A stretch of 64,000 nt of DNA from Bagarius yarrelli (lineage: Eukaryota > Chordata > Actinopteri > Siluriformes > Sisoridae), in NCBI GenBank assembly GCA_005784505.1, contig VCAZ01000012.1, positions 4,221,011-4,285,010 of the forward strand, read 5' to 3'. Below, in pieces: positions 12,982 through 26,878 of the stretch. The notes beneath the pieces were generated by a model. The model searched no databases. It had not been told where the DNA came from and saw nothing but the letters and a program-made list of their open reading frames with translations. The stretch's first letter is position 1, and every line of letters begins with the position of its first letter. The position numbers and the translations under genes were made by a program.

Positions 12982-13033
<52 letters not shown>
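12982..13033. repeat. (GT)n microsatellite
   Basis: About 25 uninterrupted GT units. Confidence 0.97.
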
Positions 13034-13035
<2 letters not shown>

Positions 13036-13599
13036 GGGTATGACTAGACAATACACAAAATACTATCGTACAAAGCAAACAGCAGAATTGAAACTAATTA
13101 TCTATTAAAAGCATTGGATAGAATTCTAATTCTAACATCCTCAGCCTTAATCCCAGATTAGACAAAAGCGAACAAGACAAACACAGACATGGGCACTTTT
13201 TTAGAACCTAATTTAGTTGTCTAAATAACCAGTCATAACTGTAACCAAGTAAACACATAGTAAGCAGTCGCTAACTACAATAATTTTCTATTAATATTAG
13301 CAGGCAGACAGGCTAAAACATACATTGATACGCAAAAAGTTCCCAGATGATCCTGCCTGGATTTTGAAGCCTGCACTTTACTACCCCATCAGGAAACGGC
13401 TTGTCATATGAGGAAGTGGCGTCATCAAGTGCTTTAAGTACATCAAAGTACACTGTTACTTGTGGTTAAATTGCACTCGTTTAACATCATTTATGCAATC
13501 AGTGGCCAACTTTTAATCGGGACTGCTGCTATATCAACATGACGGATGTGCTTATGTGCTAATTTAAAATGTAGTACATACTAAAGGAGTATGTGATTG

Positions 13600-13830
13600 C
13601 AGACAGAGCCACAGACACAAACACATCCACTCACACAATCGGGCAAACCCACGCATAAACACACACACATCAGGAAAACGTACACACAAAAATGCAGGCC
13701 GACACATTGAAGACCAGACACATACACTCACACGAACACAACCAGGCAGACACAAACACACACAAGTAGGTAAACAGATGTACACATAAACACACAGAAG
13801 GCAGACACCCCCACCCCCCACACACATCCG
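13600..13830. repeat. Degenerate CA-rich array
   Basis: Imperfect units containing ACACA, CAGGCA and CACACAC recur over about 230 bp. The minus-strand open frame through it (repeated Cys, Val and Leu) comes only from this biased composition. Confidence 0.7.
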
Positions 13831-16685
13831 ATTTTCCCTGCATGAAAAATCATTTCTCCTGAATCAGTAGCGACTGCTGTCCCCTTCAGGGGTGGTCAAG
13901 TCCAGTACAGTGCCAATCAGAAGCTAGTAATCGCACACCTGCTTTGTTTTTCTGTTAATTCTCCAACCTGCTGCTTTAACACTTCCACCAACAGACACAC
14001 TGAAGTTCAGTGTCCTCCTGCTACTCCCGCCACACGGCCTGCTGGCGTGTCAGAGCAGGGTCCCTGGAGCAATTAGAAATTTTTCTCACGAAATTTTTCG
14101 AATAGAATTGATGCTGTAGTCGGTGATAACGGTATTACCGGTATTAAGCCATGTCACTTGCCCAACATTTTGATTTTTAATTAAAGAAGTATTAGTTAAA
14201 AAGATAGTGAATTTGTCCTTTTTTCTCTCTGGTTTGTTGTTGTCCATTCAAGCCAATACCATCGAACTGCCAATTGTTGCTAATTCGAAAGTGAACGTAA
14301 AACATGCTCGGACATTAAGAAGCCAATTTAAAGCAAACTTTCCTCACTCGTCACAACCCTACGTAAATATTATAAGACTAGACGAATGAAGGCTTTATTC
14401 ATTTATTACTATAATTGAGAGACTCCAAAAGCCAAATAAAATGCAAAATGTGCAACCTGGTGCAAACAGTGCATTACACACAGTTATGAGGGTAGTGAAG
14501 CAGCAAAGCATTTTATAATCGCTCTGTTCCAGCTCTGCTCCGGATTTGTATTTTTTTGTTCTTCCCCCTCACTCTACGTTTGTTTTATTGAATTATTAAT
14601 GTTCCACTGGAAATATGTTACTATAGATATGATACCGTCAGCGGTGTTCAACTGATAAGCAATATGTAAATTTGTTTGTAAATTGGTATCTAAAGAGATA
14701 GCAAATTCTAGTGGAGGCTGAGCTTGTCGCTGCCTCACACTGCGTCTCGGTGCTTTATTTAATCAAGAAATACACAAATTCAGCGATCTTTTTTATAGAA
14801 ATCAAATTACAAGTTAAAAAAGAGCTGCATGATAATGGGGGGGGGGGCACACATCGTAATATTTTGTTTTTCTGCCATAATATATTGCGATATTTAAAAA
14901 ATCTGCCAGGTGATTTGAATAGCTCTAGTTGGAAAGAATTTTCATTATTTTAGAACGATTAGGTGGATTTTGTACTGTAGTGAACCTGTGTAAAATATAA
15001 TACACAAATTCTAGGCATAAATAAATACATTAGTGCAAAGATGTAGAGAAAAAACAGTTTTATGTTTTTCAAGAGATTTTAAAAAAAAAAAAAAAGGTAA
15101 TTAAATGTAAAATCATACTGTTTAGTCTTCACCATATAAATTAAGTACAATTAATCTTTGCTAAAGCTACAAAAGTGATTGTTTCTCGTGCCTGAATATT
15201 TGTTAGAAAGGCAAATGTGCAAACTTTTACTCTATTATTAAACTTTTCAATTAATCCACAAATCTTCTGTCCTGAACTGTGGTGCCGTCAACCATAATCC
15301 CCACGTGCCTTTAGCAACCCTAACTTAATATTTTCTTTTGTTTGATCATTATTTGTTTAGTTTTTTTTACTTTTATTGCTTGAGCCTCACCTGCCTTCAA
15401 TGACCACACATCCCTGGTATGAAAAATCAATCCTTGCCTCCTGCCTCCTAAATTATGAAAGATTTACACCCAATATCAACACATCATACGGAAAACTAGT
15501 GAAGCAAATCAGTGCTTTATCCTAAATATTCTACATCGACTGCTGTGTGAAAATGTCGTCTGTAGAGCGATGGATCGACACTCAGTCAGAGGTTTAATGC
15601 AAGGCCAAAGTAAAGCTGATCAGCAGGTTCGTGTGACCCAGAATCAGAGAGATTCCGCTATGATTGTGTAACGGCGGATGGGATGCAGGTTGTTTTTCTC
15701 TCTAGTCCAGACACAGGAAATTTTGCTTAGCTTCTAAGACTCAGTTGAATCCTGTTCGAATCTGAAATAAGCAAAACCTGGACAAAACAAAGCTGCGTAC
15801 TGAACCCACATCCCTGTGCATCCCCGTGCTGCTGGACAAGTTTATCCTTCTGCTTATTGTTCTTGGCTTTTGCTGCCAGTAAAACAGAAATAAGGGATGT
15901 AGCCAAACATGAGGGCATTATTAATATTCAATAGCAAAACAAATAAACAACAGACACACGGATTTGGGGTGAGGTTTTTTGGGGGGTTTTTATTCAGGTC
16001 AGATATGCAATTTTCTAAAAAGCATGAGGAATTTATGAAACTCAGGAAACAAAAAGCGCATTCTTATATAACCTATACCTTTACCTTTGCTTTTATTTAA
16101 TCATCCTCATATTAGCTTGAATTGAGTCTTCTTAAAAGGGGAAATCAAAAAAAGATTCGAGACATGCTAACAGATTGCAGCACATCTCTCTGAGTGCCTC
16201 AAAACTTTGTGCTAGCCTTCATATATGCGTTTATATTACAGGAGACAAACTACGAAACTTTTTAGTAATCTGTTTTTCTATTTAAAAGTATTCAATGCAC
16301 CTATAGATATTAATCTGGAGCGATTTCTTATAAAACTCTCTTCAACCACAATTAGCATCATAGGAGACCTAAAACGTTATTTTTAAATAATTTTGCCACA
16401 CAAATATTTACCATGTTTTTTGAATGTGTTGTTTTTGCGATAATTTGAGATCCTTATAGCGGAAACAAAAATGTTAAACTATAAAGAGAACTTTTTCACA
16501 GCCTTTTTGCTCATGTTTATCAAGGGGGCCAATATTAATGGACTATATTAATATATCTGAACTATATAAACCAAAGTACAATATTTTATTATTTTTTATT
16601 ATATTTAAAATGCAACTTTTGTCAGTCTATCGGTAGATGCAGGAAAATGCTAAAGAGAGTCTGTAAAATTAAAAAGAAAAGATTA
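13831..16685. other. AT-rich non-coding stretch
   Basis: No gene or full transposon is recognised. There is a G run near 14838-14847 and an A run near 15080. Short frames here show no family features. Confidence 0.45.
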
Positions 16686-16722
16686 AGCAAGGCAAGGCAA
16701 GGCAAGGCAAGGCAAGGCAAGG
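16686..16722. repeat. (GCAAG)n pentanucleotide repeat
   Basis: About seven tandem GCAAG units, followed by a purine-rich tract. Confidence 0.93.
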
Positions 16723-16734
16723 GAAAGGAACAAT

Positions 16735-16795
16735 GAAAAACAGGAAAGAAAGGAAAGAAAAGGAAAGAAAGAAAGAAAGACAGACAGACAATGGG
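16735..16795. repeat. GAAA/GACA purine-rich repeat
   Basis: GGAAAGAAA units grade into GAAAGAAAGA and then GACAGACAGA. Confidence 0.85.
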
Positions 16796-17054
16796 ACAGA
16801 TGCTACAAATCAAACTGTAGCCACAAACTGCAGCACTGTTAAACATTAGCCAACTTTAAAAATTCACGCTGCTGTGATAGTCTATGTGATGTGTCACATA
16901 CATATTACATACATGGCAGAGTACTTACAAATTCTATTCATATTGCCCGTAACCATACTATAAAAAAAATACTTTTTAATGGTTGAAAAGTATGTACTAA
17001 AATGTAGTATTTAGGCAGTATACAGTTTCATACAGAGACATGGTGTGTTACGTT

Positions 17055-17245
17055 TGGAGTAAAAAGAATTTGAGTGTCCTGAGCAGACAACTGATCTCAA
17101 CCCCACTAAACTGCTGGAACATCGTCTGCACCTCAGACCTCTTTTTGATCTCATGAGCTAAATGAACACCATTTGTAATAGTCGTTCTCCAAACTGTAGT
17201 AAAAAGGGAAATAAATCTAGACCAAGATGTTCAAAATGACATATA
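17055..17245 (-). repeat. Tc1-type MITE, reversed copy
   Basis: The words GAGTGTCCTGAGCAGACAAC, CTCAACCCCACTAAACTGCT and GGAACATCGTCTGCACCTCA are the reverse-strand version of the MITE interior seen at 47.7 kb. It is diverged and lacks clear ends. Confidence 0.6.
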
Positions 17246-18744
17246 CAGTAGCTGGGATGGCCAGGTGTCTGTGAGATTTAGGCAACCGCGATACAGCAGG
17301 AAGTTGTGATCCTTCTATCAGAGCCTCTGTTTCCAACGGTGGCTCAGAATTATTAAGATTCAGAGGCTTTGGCATGGAGCATCACTCACAGCGGCGTGGA
17401 AGACGTGCCAGTGAAGTGCTTTAACGCTCTGCATCATGTAAACATATGCGGGAGCATTTCGGTTCTTGCACGGAGTATCTGCTGATTGATTTGTTTATGT
17501 ACTACACAGAATGGCTCTCAGTACAGAAGCCTGGAGAGGACAATCAGCATGCATGACTGCCTGTGGAGTGCTTTTGGAGGGGAGGAATGCATGCTGCCAA
17601 ATACGATGGAAAAAAAAAAAAAAACACACACACGGTAAATAATTATGAGAGCTAAATATCTGAGTTTATGGTTGTATGTTGTGTTTGTGTGTTAGTGATT
17701 ATAGGGTGGGATGTACCTATGAATATTTGTAATTCAGTGAAATGTGACACTTCCAGATAATAAAGACAGTCATCGGATATAGTTGACGGTTATGGAATGC
17801 ACTGGATGATGGACTTTTCAGACATAGTGAAATCCTGTCGGATATGATTATTTCAAGAAACACCAGGTTCCTCAATCGTTTCAACTGCTCCACTGGTCTG
17901 AACAAGAGAAAAGAAAAATGCTAAACTAAACCGCAACTAAAAACTAAAATTTGCATATTATATCTGAAATCTTAACCGAATGATTGATTTCAGCCTTTAT
18001 TATTATGGAAATCAACTCAAAAAACAGCAAAAAGCATGAGAGAAGTTGTGTTTCAGGCTTATCTATGCTCAATGTGATTTGGGTGGAATGCTAGGGTGCA
18101 TGTTGTCGGTTACAAGAGCTCTTCAAAACAATGGTCTTAGTAGCGTGGGCCGCTCACATGATCGCTATTGCTAATCGGTATGCAAATCAGGAATGATACT
18201 AAGGCTGAGGCATGCAGTAGCTGATAACTCCAAAAACAAACAAAATACTATAGGATTCGAAACAAACGAGCTTATAGCATGAATACCAAGATGCTAATCT
18301 TCATATAATAGGAAAACATACTTGCAACCTCTAAAAACCAGTGTAGAGCAAAACCCTCAGTGGAGTGGGAAGTAAACAGGCCAGTAGAGGGGCGGGGGTG
18401 GCGAGACTTGACTTAGACCTGTGCATTTGAAGAGCGCTGTAGTAATCAGGTATTTGGTTAAAGCGCTCACTTAGATGAATTCAGTGCAGAGCTCTTAGGC
18501 ACTGTTCGCCCTCTGCATCGCACAGCTGCCGAAAATTACCAGTTAAAACACACTCTGCTCTTCATAGACACTGGGGTCAGACCCCCCGCTAATTCACACT
18601 CCGTGCTGGTTTGTGAATTTGATGTGATTTCTGATCTATAGCTTGCCAGAAAGCATGCACTACATCAAGGAAAATACAAGGGTGGTGGACATGCGTCCCG
18701 ACCCTAACTCCCAAGCGTGCATGATGCAAATGTAAAAAAGTGAA

Positions 18745-18935
18745 TGTATTCATTTGTACATATACGTTACAGCACAGTGAAATTTGCTTATCCCAGGTAG
18801 AAAGTTGAAGTTATATGCAGTGCCCCGGAGCAGAAGATTCATGGATCTTGATAAAGGACCCAACAGTGGCTGATGTGGTGGTGGGGCTTAAACTCAGGTC
18901 TTCCTGTTCATCCAATCAACAACTCAGCATATAAC
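18745..18935. repeat. Dispersed fish repeat, type B copy 2
   Basis: The words TACAGCACAGTGAAATTTGC, GCCCCGGAGCAGA and GGACCCAACAGTGGCTGATG appear in the same order as in the copy at 2755-2935. Confidence 0.6.
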
Positions 18936-20569
18936 CATTTAAGACACACTGAATAAAGGATATGGGACCATCTAGGACCATTCCACAAGCATTACTGCTG
19001 TCACAGTGTAGACCACCGATGACGAAGTTTGATTTGTCCGTGGTCAGGAGCTTTCAGACTTAAGCATCCAATCCGGAGCCAACATGCGAACAGTGGCACC
19101 CGAATAGGAAATACTTACAAATCATTCATGTCTAGGGGCCAGCTTTGACAAGATAACGAAACCAAGAACCGACAGGACCCACAAGACACAAGACTTGAAA
19201 TGCAGGAGAAACCCACAATCAGAATTGCTCCTTTAAAATAAGCTCAGGACTAAATATGTACCGTGAAGTGGTGAAATGACAATGCTAACCACTAAACACC
19301 ACACATGTGTATTTTGTATTCTGTAAACACACGTTGACATCTTTAAGATGTATTCAGTTGTGTGGGTATTATTTTATTTATCTAGCCCGCAACAAACTAC
19401 CGCATTGATGTACCGCAAAATACTGTCTAACACGGTAGCCAATCATAGGAGTTTGGTGCACATTGTTTGTTGCCTTCACCCACTTGTTCGAAACCCTGAC
19501 CAAAACACAAAACAAAACACACTACCGTTTACCCATACCCTATCCACCAAACCAGAAAGACGACACATGTACACCGCAGCGCTCAAAAGGATAACGGCTA
19601 TGATGATGGTGAGTGCAAACAACGTGGGCTTGTGGTATAACGGGAGCCAGGGCAGAACAGACTGAAAGTGTTGTGTGTTTGATCGCCGCAATGATTGACA
19701 ATGCTGCAATTCTGGAATCAATTACTCGCTGTGTGCGTTTGTGTGCATGGATCAATGCTAGGTCTAAAGCATGTGCAACACGGTAGATTCTAGTATGTGT
19801 ATCACTTGCTGATTAAACCACCGCATGGTTCTATCTGTAATGTACTGCAAGTATGAACAGATATGAAGTGTAAGTGTGTGGGCGTTTTCACGTTTCTGTC
19901 TCTCTTAATGCTCCTGGAGGGTACGGAAGCTCCGCAGCAGTAGAGCATTAGCGCACAGCTGGCCACGTGTATCGATGCGCATTGCCAGCCCCCACCCTTG
20001 GACTATCTGGTTCAGGTGAACTGTGACCCTGAGGATGGTTGACGGGGCTGAGTTCACATGACACAGTGCTGCCATCGATACTCAAGCTACACTAAGACAG
20101 CATTAGCCTCTGACTGCGGGAGTAATAGAGCCGGTCTGCTGTTATTACCAGACATGGAGTGTCTTCTGTACGTTGGGGGTTGTTCTGATCTTCTTCTCTC
20201 ACTTTGTCTGACCATCTTTATGTCTCTCTCTCTCTCCTATCTCTCATCCATCTATATGTCCCTCTCTCTGTCCCGTTCTTGTCTCTCTAACATCCCATCA
20301 ACAATTTCTTAGAATACTAATGGCAGATCTCTTGTAACCTATTAGGCTCATACTATTTCCTCTTACTGGCCGCTAGTGCTCCTTACTTACACTAGTGCAG
20401 TAGGCGCTTTTTTGAGATACCATAAAATTTGGAATGTTACGAGCCCGCGCTGTCTCTAAAAAACTACCCTGAAGATTCCTTCTCGCTTAATTGATCCAAT
20501 TCCACTACCAAAAAATAGCCTTGTAAATTAGGATGGAGATAAAAGGTCCATTTACAATTACAATTTGGC

Positions 20570-20705
20570 AACTTATCCGGAGGATTTGCATTTATCTTCT
20601 TTTTAAGCTGAGCGTGTGGGGGTGCACGACTTGCTAAAAGAATAAAACCCATGATCTGCCATTCAGCAGTCCAACACCTTAACCACTTAGACACTATTGC
20701 CATAG
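20570..20705 (-). mobile_element. tRNA-derived SINE, head fragment
   Basis: The reversed head, with a diverged B-box region, CAGCAGTCCAACACCTTAAC and CACTTAGACACTATTGCC, is present. The tail is not clear. Confidence 0.5.
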
Positions 20706-21369
20706 GAGCGCTCAAATTGCTGGCAGAGCTCAATTCCTGGTGGAAGAAAATTCAAAGAACCTAAAAGAAGCAGCGTTGAGACCTCTGGATAAGATCTTAT
20801 TAGTCAGAGAGTTTTAAGGTGATTATTTAGCTTTGGTTAACATGTTACAGTCCATGCATCAAAAGTAGTGGGAATAAAATAAATAAATATAAATCAATAA
20901 TGAACACAAACCGAACACGCTAATCACTCTCCTTTTACTTATCTAACTGCCTTATTCGCTATCGAGTGTAATGTGCAATATATACGCAGCTTAGACAGAT
21001 TGGTTCCCTTGGCTGCCACTAAACGGAATGCTTCACCTCAGTTGAAGGGAGGAAATTTATTCTTTAGTTCCCCCTGCTTTGACCTTGCCTTCTTTCGTGC
21101 GCGAGGGAAGATGCTCGGGCGAGCCGCTGTTGCAGGGGCTGGAGAGGGCCATAGATAGTTTGGTGGGAGGGGTCTTTACCCATAAGAGGGTTAGCGATTG
21201 GTATGCCAGGGGAAAGAGGCTCTTGAGTGATCTGATTGCCTGGGGGGGATGCAGTGGTCTTAAAGGTTTTCTACTAGATAGCCCCCTTGGAGGACAGACA
21301 GTACCTAATAATCGAACTTGATGCAAGCTTTTGTATGTGCACAGAGCACAACACACACCGGAGAGCGAC

Positions 21370-21400
<31 letters not shown>

Positions 21401-22924
21401 GAGTTGTGGCCCCCAATTTAGCTAAGAATAAAACTAGGAGGGAAAAACTAAATGGGGGGCAAAACAACATGACACACAAACACAGGTCACACACACTCAC
21501 TCTGTGCCTCTTCAGTCACCCGTGCACATTAGTACTGATGTAAAACACACACACCACAAACACAACGCACAAATCCATACAGCTTAGTATAAAAACAAAG
21601 CAAAGAAATGGGAATGCACGAGAGCTCAATACACACGTTTGTCTCTCTGTACACTCTCACACAACACACACACACACACACACAGCCATGTGCGTAGTGG
21701 TAAGAGACCGGAAAAATGAATGACACTTGTTTTGAATTGATTAGCAAAACGCTGGTATGAGGCTCGGGAAGAATGGGTCTAAACGATTCCCATCGATTAG
21801 CGATGTTCCACTTGAAAGCGCACTGGGGTTTCCTTACACGCACCTGACGGTTCTGTAGTGTAAGTGAATGATCGCAAAAAAAAGGGCATAGAAAGAGTTC
21901 TGTCAGCTGGATTGTGATAGATCCACCATTAGAATACAATCTGTACGTGCTGAGTTTGATGACTCAGTCCAGCGTTTACTATTTTTTTTTTTAATGAAAA
22001 AAATAAGTTAAAACACTGTTCGAAACTTACATAAAATTCAGTATTTTTTAACAATGTATTGTTAAGCGAAGCGGTTTGACATTTGGGCAATATCCAACTA
22101 ATCAATGTTTAACCTAAGTACAGGCTCATTGATCTAGGCATGGGTCGCAACCGTGTCTCGGCGCCAATGCGGCTCTTTCAGTTTACAGTTGTGGATCCTG
22201 TGGCCGTGGAAAAACGATGAACATAACTAATGGTATTTATTATAAATTATTTCATTTTAAGTAAGTTTGTTATTTTTTTGAAATTCTGAAGACCATGGTA
22301 ATCTTGTACATCAAAATACATTTTTAATTTGTGTGGCGGGTGCTGGCGAAAATGGAAGTCCCGACACTTATGAACAGCTAAAGTAAGTAAGATTTGGAGT
22401 CCTGGTGATCTTTGGATCCACATATGCATGTGAGTAGCTTTTTTCCAATATTACCTGTAGTTTATTGGTTTAAAAAATGCAACACACAAGTATTTATACG
22501 TGCTGTATAGTTATTGGTTTGAAAACAATATATGCTGTGTTATATATGAGATCTTGTGGCTCTGGATGTTCTATTTTTATAGGAAACTGGCCCCAATGGC
22601 TTTTTGGGTGTAAAAAGTTGTTGACCCCCCGGCCTCGTAAGTGAAATATCATACATACAGTAGATGATACTTTTAATATGCAAACATAGGAGACGTACTT
22701 ACTAAATAAGCCTTTGTATTTATAGCCCAGTCATTTGTCATTTTATTCCTATTTATTTATTTATTTTTACATCAAAATGTAAAGGGCCTGAAACGAAATG
22801 AATACATAAATAAGGGAACTGTGGTAAAAAAATAAAATCAAATAAGATTTAATAAAATGTATTAAATTTATTTAATAATGTATTTTTATTTTAACACTAT
22901 CTGAATTTAAAAAGTCCACTATTT

Positions 22925-23309
22925 TGATTACAGCAATAGCGAGTAGAGCAGCCAAGGTGCAGCATATATGGCTAGATCCAATATTACAAAGTATATTTGA
23001 CAAAACAAGGCTTCATTTAGGAGAAACTCAGCAAACAATATGTGTTCTGATCTGGTTCTTCCTAAAAAGAGAAAGGCTTAAACAGAGACGTAGTCGGAAG
23101 CAGGCAAGGTCCGTACACTATAAATCTAGAGAACATGCAAACAAAACAAGAGAGCAAAGACAGAAATTACCTAGTAAGTATGCTAGCGAACAATACCTCG
23201 CAAGTGGTGTCCGTACTGCTAGCATATAAAGTAGTCACCAAAGTATAACCGGACGTGAGCTAGTATTCGGTTAGGGCGCCCTATGGTGGTTGGGAGTTGA
23301 AATCGTACA
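22925..23309 (-). repeat. Gypsy 3' LTR (approximate)
   Basis: The LTR start is placed at the TGTACG complement ending at 23309, next to the purine tract. The left limit is approximate and is set by similarity to the second repeat. Confidence 0.45.
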
Positions 23310-25639
23310 GTACCTCCCTCTTAAGAATGCCCTAGGCGTTCTTCTAGAGTGTCCCCGGGGTTGGGTGTGGGCGTTCAGGGTGAGCAGAGTGAAAGACTCG
23401 TGTAGGGGGGGTCAGCATCTTTGAGCTTGACCCATGCCTTACTTAGGGGCTGTACCTATGCCAATCCACCAGAATTCCAATTTACACTTCTTCTCTGGAG
23501 CCAGGTATGAATTCACTCCATTGGTCTTATTAAGGATGAACTAGGACCTGAATAAATCCCAGTCTTGGTTGAGCCTCTCTACTCAATCCGGAGGTAAGGT
23601 GACATTAATGCGAGGCGCTTGCAAAATTCTATCCACAGGCATGACGGAATTGGGGACCACGGTCTGAACATGTCCGCCGGTATAGCAGAGTTTTGAAAAT
23701 GTGTGCAATAATTGGGGGCAGACCTTTGAGTGAAATTTATAAGCAGGTTTAGAGAAATGGTTATGATGTGAGAACTGTCTTGAAACTGTTGAGCAGGGCC
23801 AACTAGAACAAAATCAATGACAGGTGATACATGGTCTTTGTGGATGAGTAGGGGTTACAAAAGCCTCAGGTAGATGTCAGTAGTTTGAAAAATGAACACA
23901 GATGAGCAGGCTCTCTCAACGAACAAGCTCCATAGTATGTTTTACCCCAGGATGTCCTGAGCTGGGAGCGGTGCGGACTCTGACACAGAAGTCAACGCAG
24001 AGTGCATGGTACATATATTTGTTGAGAGGGACAAAGCTGGAGGAGGGTCGATTTGCTCTTCTCTGGAAATCTAATCAGAAATGTCCCACTAAATGTCTAG
24101 GGATTGAGGATGGGACCGGGGCAGGTTTTCTTTTGGGGGGGGTCTGAGAGGGTATTTGCGTTAATATTAAGATACAGGTCGATACACGACTGTGACTAAA
24201 ACCTGGTGAAAAACAGAGCCAGCAAGCTTGTCGTGAATCGAGGCGTTAGCGTCTAAGATATCAATATTCTTTGGCCACTAACTCATATACCAACATAGTA
24301 GTTCTGCTCAGCAGGAGTAATTTATGTCTTCCAGCCCCTACCCCGCAACGAAGTATCCACCTCAACCACACTTTAACGGATCAGGACTTAGGATGGGGCA
24401 GAGGTGAACTGGTTTTAAGGTGTGCAAAAGCTTTTACAATTTAGGAGGGGCTGATGTTATACTATAGTTTCTATAAACCGTCAGGAAAAGTTCACGAACC
24501 CAGGGATCTTGAGCTCTTTGACGGTTATTGGTAAGGGCCAGTGTGTAACAGCATCCACTTAGTATGATCTATCGGATGATGTGGGAAACACGGCAATGAC
24601 ATCCAGATGAAATTGAATTTTTTGCTTTGACAAATAGCGGTTTTCTCGCAGTCAAGATAGCACTATACGCACATTTTGAATGTGATGGGAGACGGTCTCG
24701 GATCCGTTCAGGTTATATGCAATCGGAGATTACGTTTGTAATAGCAGGGCTCACGGCGGACAAGCGGTAGGAGGGTAGCGGTTTTAACGGTGACTGCATT
24801 AAGCACAGTATTAATGCACAGTAGACACCACCAAGAAGAAGAATCACAGGAGTTAGGGGACATGGAAGGACGTATAAAGCCTGAGGCTAGAGCCTTTTCT
24901 ACGTAGGTCTCATGACTTGGGTTTCAGGAATGTGAGAGGGACTTACAAGCTCTTTGGAGGAACAGCTTTGGCCGTAGTCCATAGCACAAGTCAGGGCCTA
25001 TGAGGTGGTAGCTGGGATGCCTTAGCTTTCCTGAAGAACTCAACGGGGGCATGTATTCCATGGGGATGTTGTGGGTCAGCCTCTTTGGGAGTCAGGACTT
25101 GGGTGGGAGACATGGTAAATGATCAATGGTGCAGACAATGTGCATGACGTGAGTTGCCCAAGAATAATGTCTTTATCAGTTATGATAGTACCGGATTTAA
25201 TGCCTGTAGCCAGGGTAACTAAGGATGAATGGTTCGTTGGAATGGGAAATGTAAAAAGATAGGTTTCTATCGAGCACCCCCATTCGCATAGTGGAAGAGT
25301 GTTTTGTGAGGATGCCTTGGCCAATTGGGGCCATCTACAACGGAAATCTGAGTGGTGATGAACATAGTGTGGTATGGAGTGAGCTGTGACATGTAACGGT
25401 TAAAAGGTTGGGGTCGCCCCAGAGTCCCTAATGTGGGAACACATGGGCACAAGGCGTGATTAAACAGACACGTAGGGTGAGACACAAAGGTAGGCAAGAA
25501 AATAGAGTGCTTACTTCAGTTGAGGGTTCAGGTGAGCGCTGATTGGGGCCACGAACAGAGTTCTCCTGTTCTCTAACACGTTATGGTGTAGGTGCAAATC
25601 CGTGTCGGGTATTCACTTTACAGCTTAAGCAGTGACATA

Positions 25640-26060
25640 ACAGTCTAACACCCCCCCACCGCAAGGTATTCAAAAACTTCACATAGTGGTAGTCACTGTG
25701 TATTGGAGACGCCAAATCTGCTGATCCCCAACAGCGAAGTATTCTGTGAGAAGTTCTCTGAGAGGAATCCACATTCTGATAAGGCTTAATAAATATAAAG
25801 TGCAAATACGAGACGTAGTCAGCAAAGGTTGTACAATACAACACCAGAGACCTTGGCAAACAAGCTGAGGGCAAAGACCGAATCGGAAACTAGACTGAAC
25901 ATAGACTTAACAATTGACATAGAAAACGATCAGTAGTAAGGCTAGCTAAAAACATCACAATGTGGTGTCGTTATGCTGGCATTAATGCTAGTCACCGGAA
26001 GTAAAACGGGCATGGCAATAGTATTTCGTGATCATCTTGGTACTTTTTGGGACTTTAACA
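25640..26060 (-). repeat. Gypsy 5' LTR (approximate)
   Basis: It shares several ordered words with the left repeat but is clearly diverged, and its outer end is not sharply defined. Confidence 0.42.
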
Positions 26061-26689
26061 TGGTTTTTGCTGTCAATAGGAGATTTACATAGCCATCAGC
26101 AATATATCAATTTGTGTTACAAGGACTTAGGGGTTCAACAAACAAAAACAATAAAGGGTGTGTATTAATGATGGCATTTTGGGTGAACTATACCTTTAAA
26201 ACAGAATATTTGCAGCAAGTCTACGGCGCATCCGTTAAACGTCTCCTAAGCAATAAAAGTTGTGCTTCTATAACGAGACAAACAATACACACTCATTTTG
26301 TGTTTGCTATTCTTATGGTCAACCTCCCTTCTCGTAATTAGCAAAATGGTGTTTAATACAATTAAAAAGACTAATTTCTAATTGCATTTTAAAATAAAAA
26401 CAAGGGCATTGACACAGTGTCCTGACAGCGTGTTGGATGGTATGGATTAGTCGAGGTGTTCATAGAATGGATAACAGTAGTAGTAGTATAGTAGCAGCAG
26501 TAGCAGCAGAAATGAAGAGTTTAAAAATATGACAGCACCCCCAGCTGCCAACTATAGCTCTCATTAATCCCACCTATATTACTGACAGCACTAAAAAACA
26601 GACATATTGGGTGAAGCGCCCCAAACATGTACCCTAAAAACAGTGCTTAAACAATAAATAAAAATAATTATTGTTTCATGGGTTTGTGT

Positions 26690-26840
26690 GTGGGGTCTTT
26701 CAGAGGGCTCAGGTAGAAGAGACACAATTAGGACGCTAACAGAGCAATTAACCAGCTCTCCAAATCTATGGTAATTAGCGTCTCCATTGTGAATAGTTGT
26801 AAAAAGCCACTGGGAAAGAGCAGCAAAGCTCATCGGATAT
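26690..26840. other. Candidate conserved non-coding element
   Basis: The block is not repeat-like and contains CACAATTAGGACG, GAGCAATTAACCAGC and GGTAATTAGCGTC, three homeodomain-core words within about 60 bp. In vertebrates CAMKMT lies next to the developmental gene SIX3, whose surroundings hold many regulatory elements. The link is inference only. Confidence 0.25.
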
Positions 26841-26878
26841 GTTCGGAAAAATGTGGGAGTAGCATTTGAGAAGCATAG

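Larger units (their letters stand above)
17246..22923. other. Non-coding stretch with scattered repeats
   Basis: No gene is recognised. Besides the repeats listed separately there is a CT-rich tract at about 20218-20290, a GA-rich tract at 21368-21406 and CA-rich runs at about 21545-21690. The block at about 21000-21310 is GC-richer than its surroundings and is not explained by any repeat I recognise. Confidence 0.4.
22925..26060 (-). mobile_element. Gypsy-like LTR retrotransposon, internally deleted
   Basis: Two diverged direct repeats, at about 22925-23309 and 25640-26060, share GAGACGTAGTC, a GAG/GCAAAGAC block and a GTGGTGTC...TAGTCACCG block. Next to the left one, the minus strand reads a purine tract (AAGAGGGAGG) followed by TACTGTACGATTTCAACTCC, the usual polypurine-tract/LTR junction of fish Gypsy elements. 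The element therefore lies on the minus strand with its 3' LTR at the left. Only about 2.3 kb separates the LTRs, too short for full gag-pol, and no intact frame remains. I infer an old, internally deleted copy. Confidence 0.55.

Noticed and set aside
13564..13827. Cys-rich minus-strand protein
   Set aside because: It is created by a CA-rich low-complexity array.
21057..21500. 147-codon minus-strand frame
   Set aside because: Its N-terminal part is the complement of GA and CA simple repeats and the rest shows no conserved motif.
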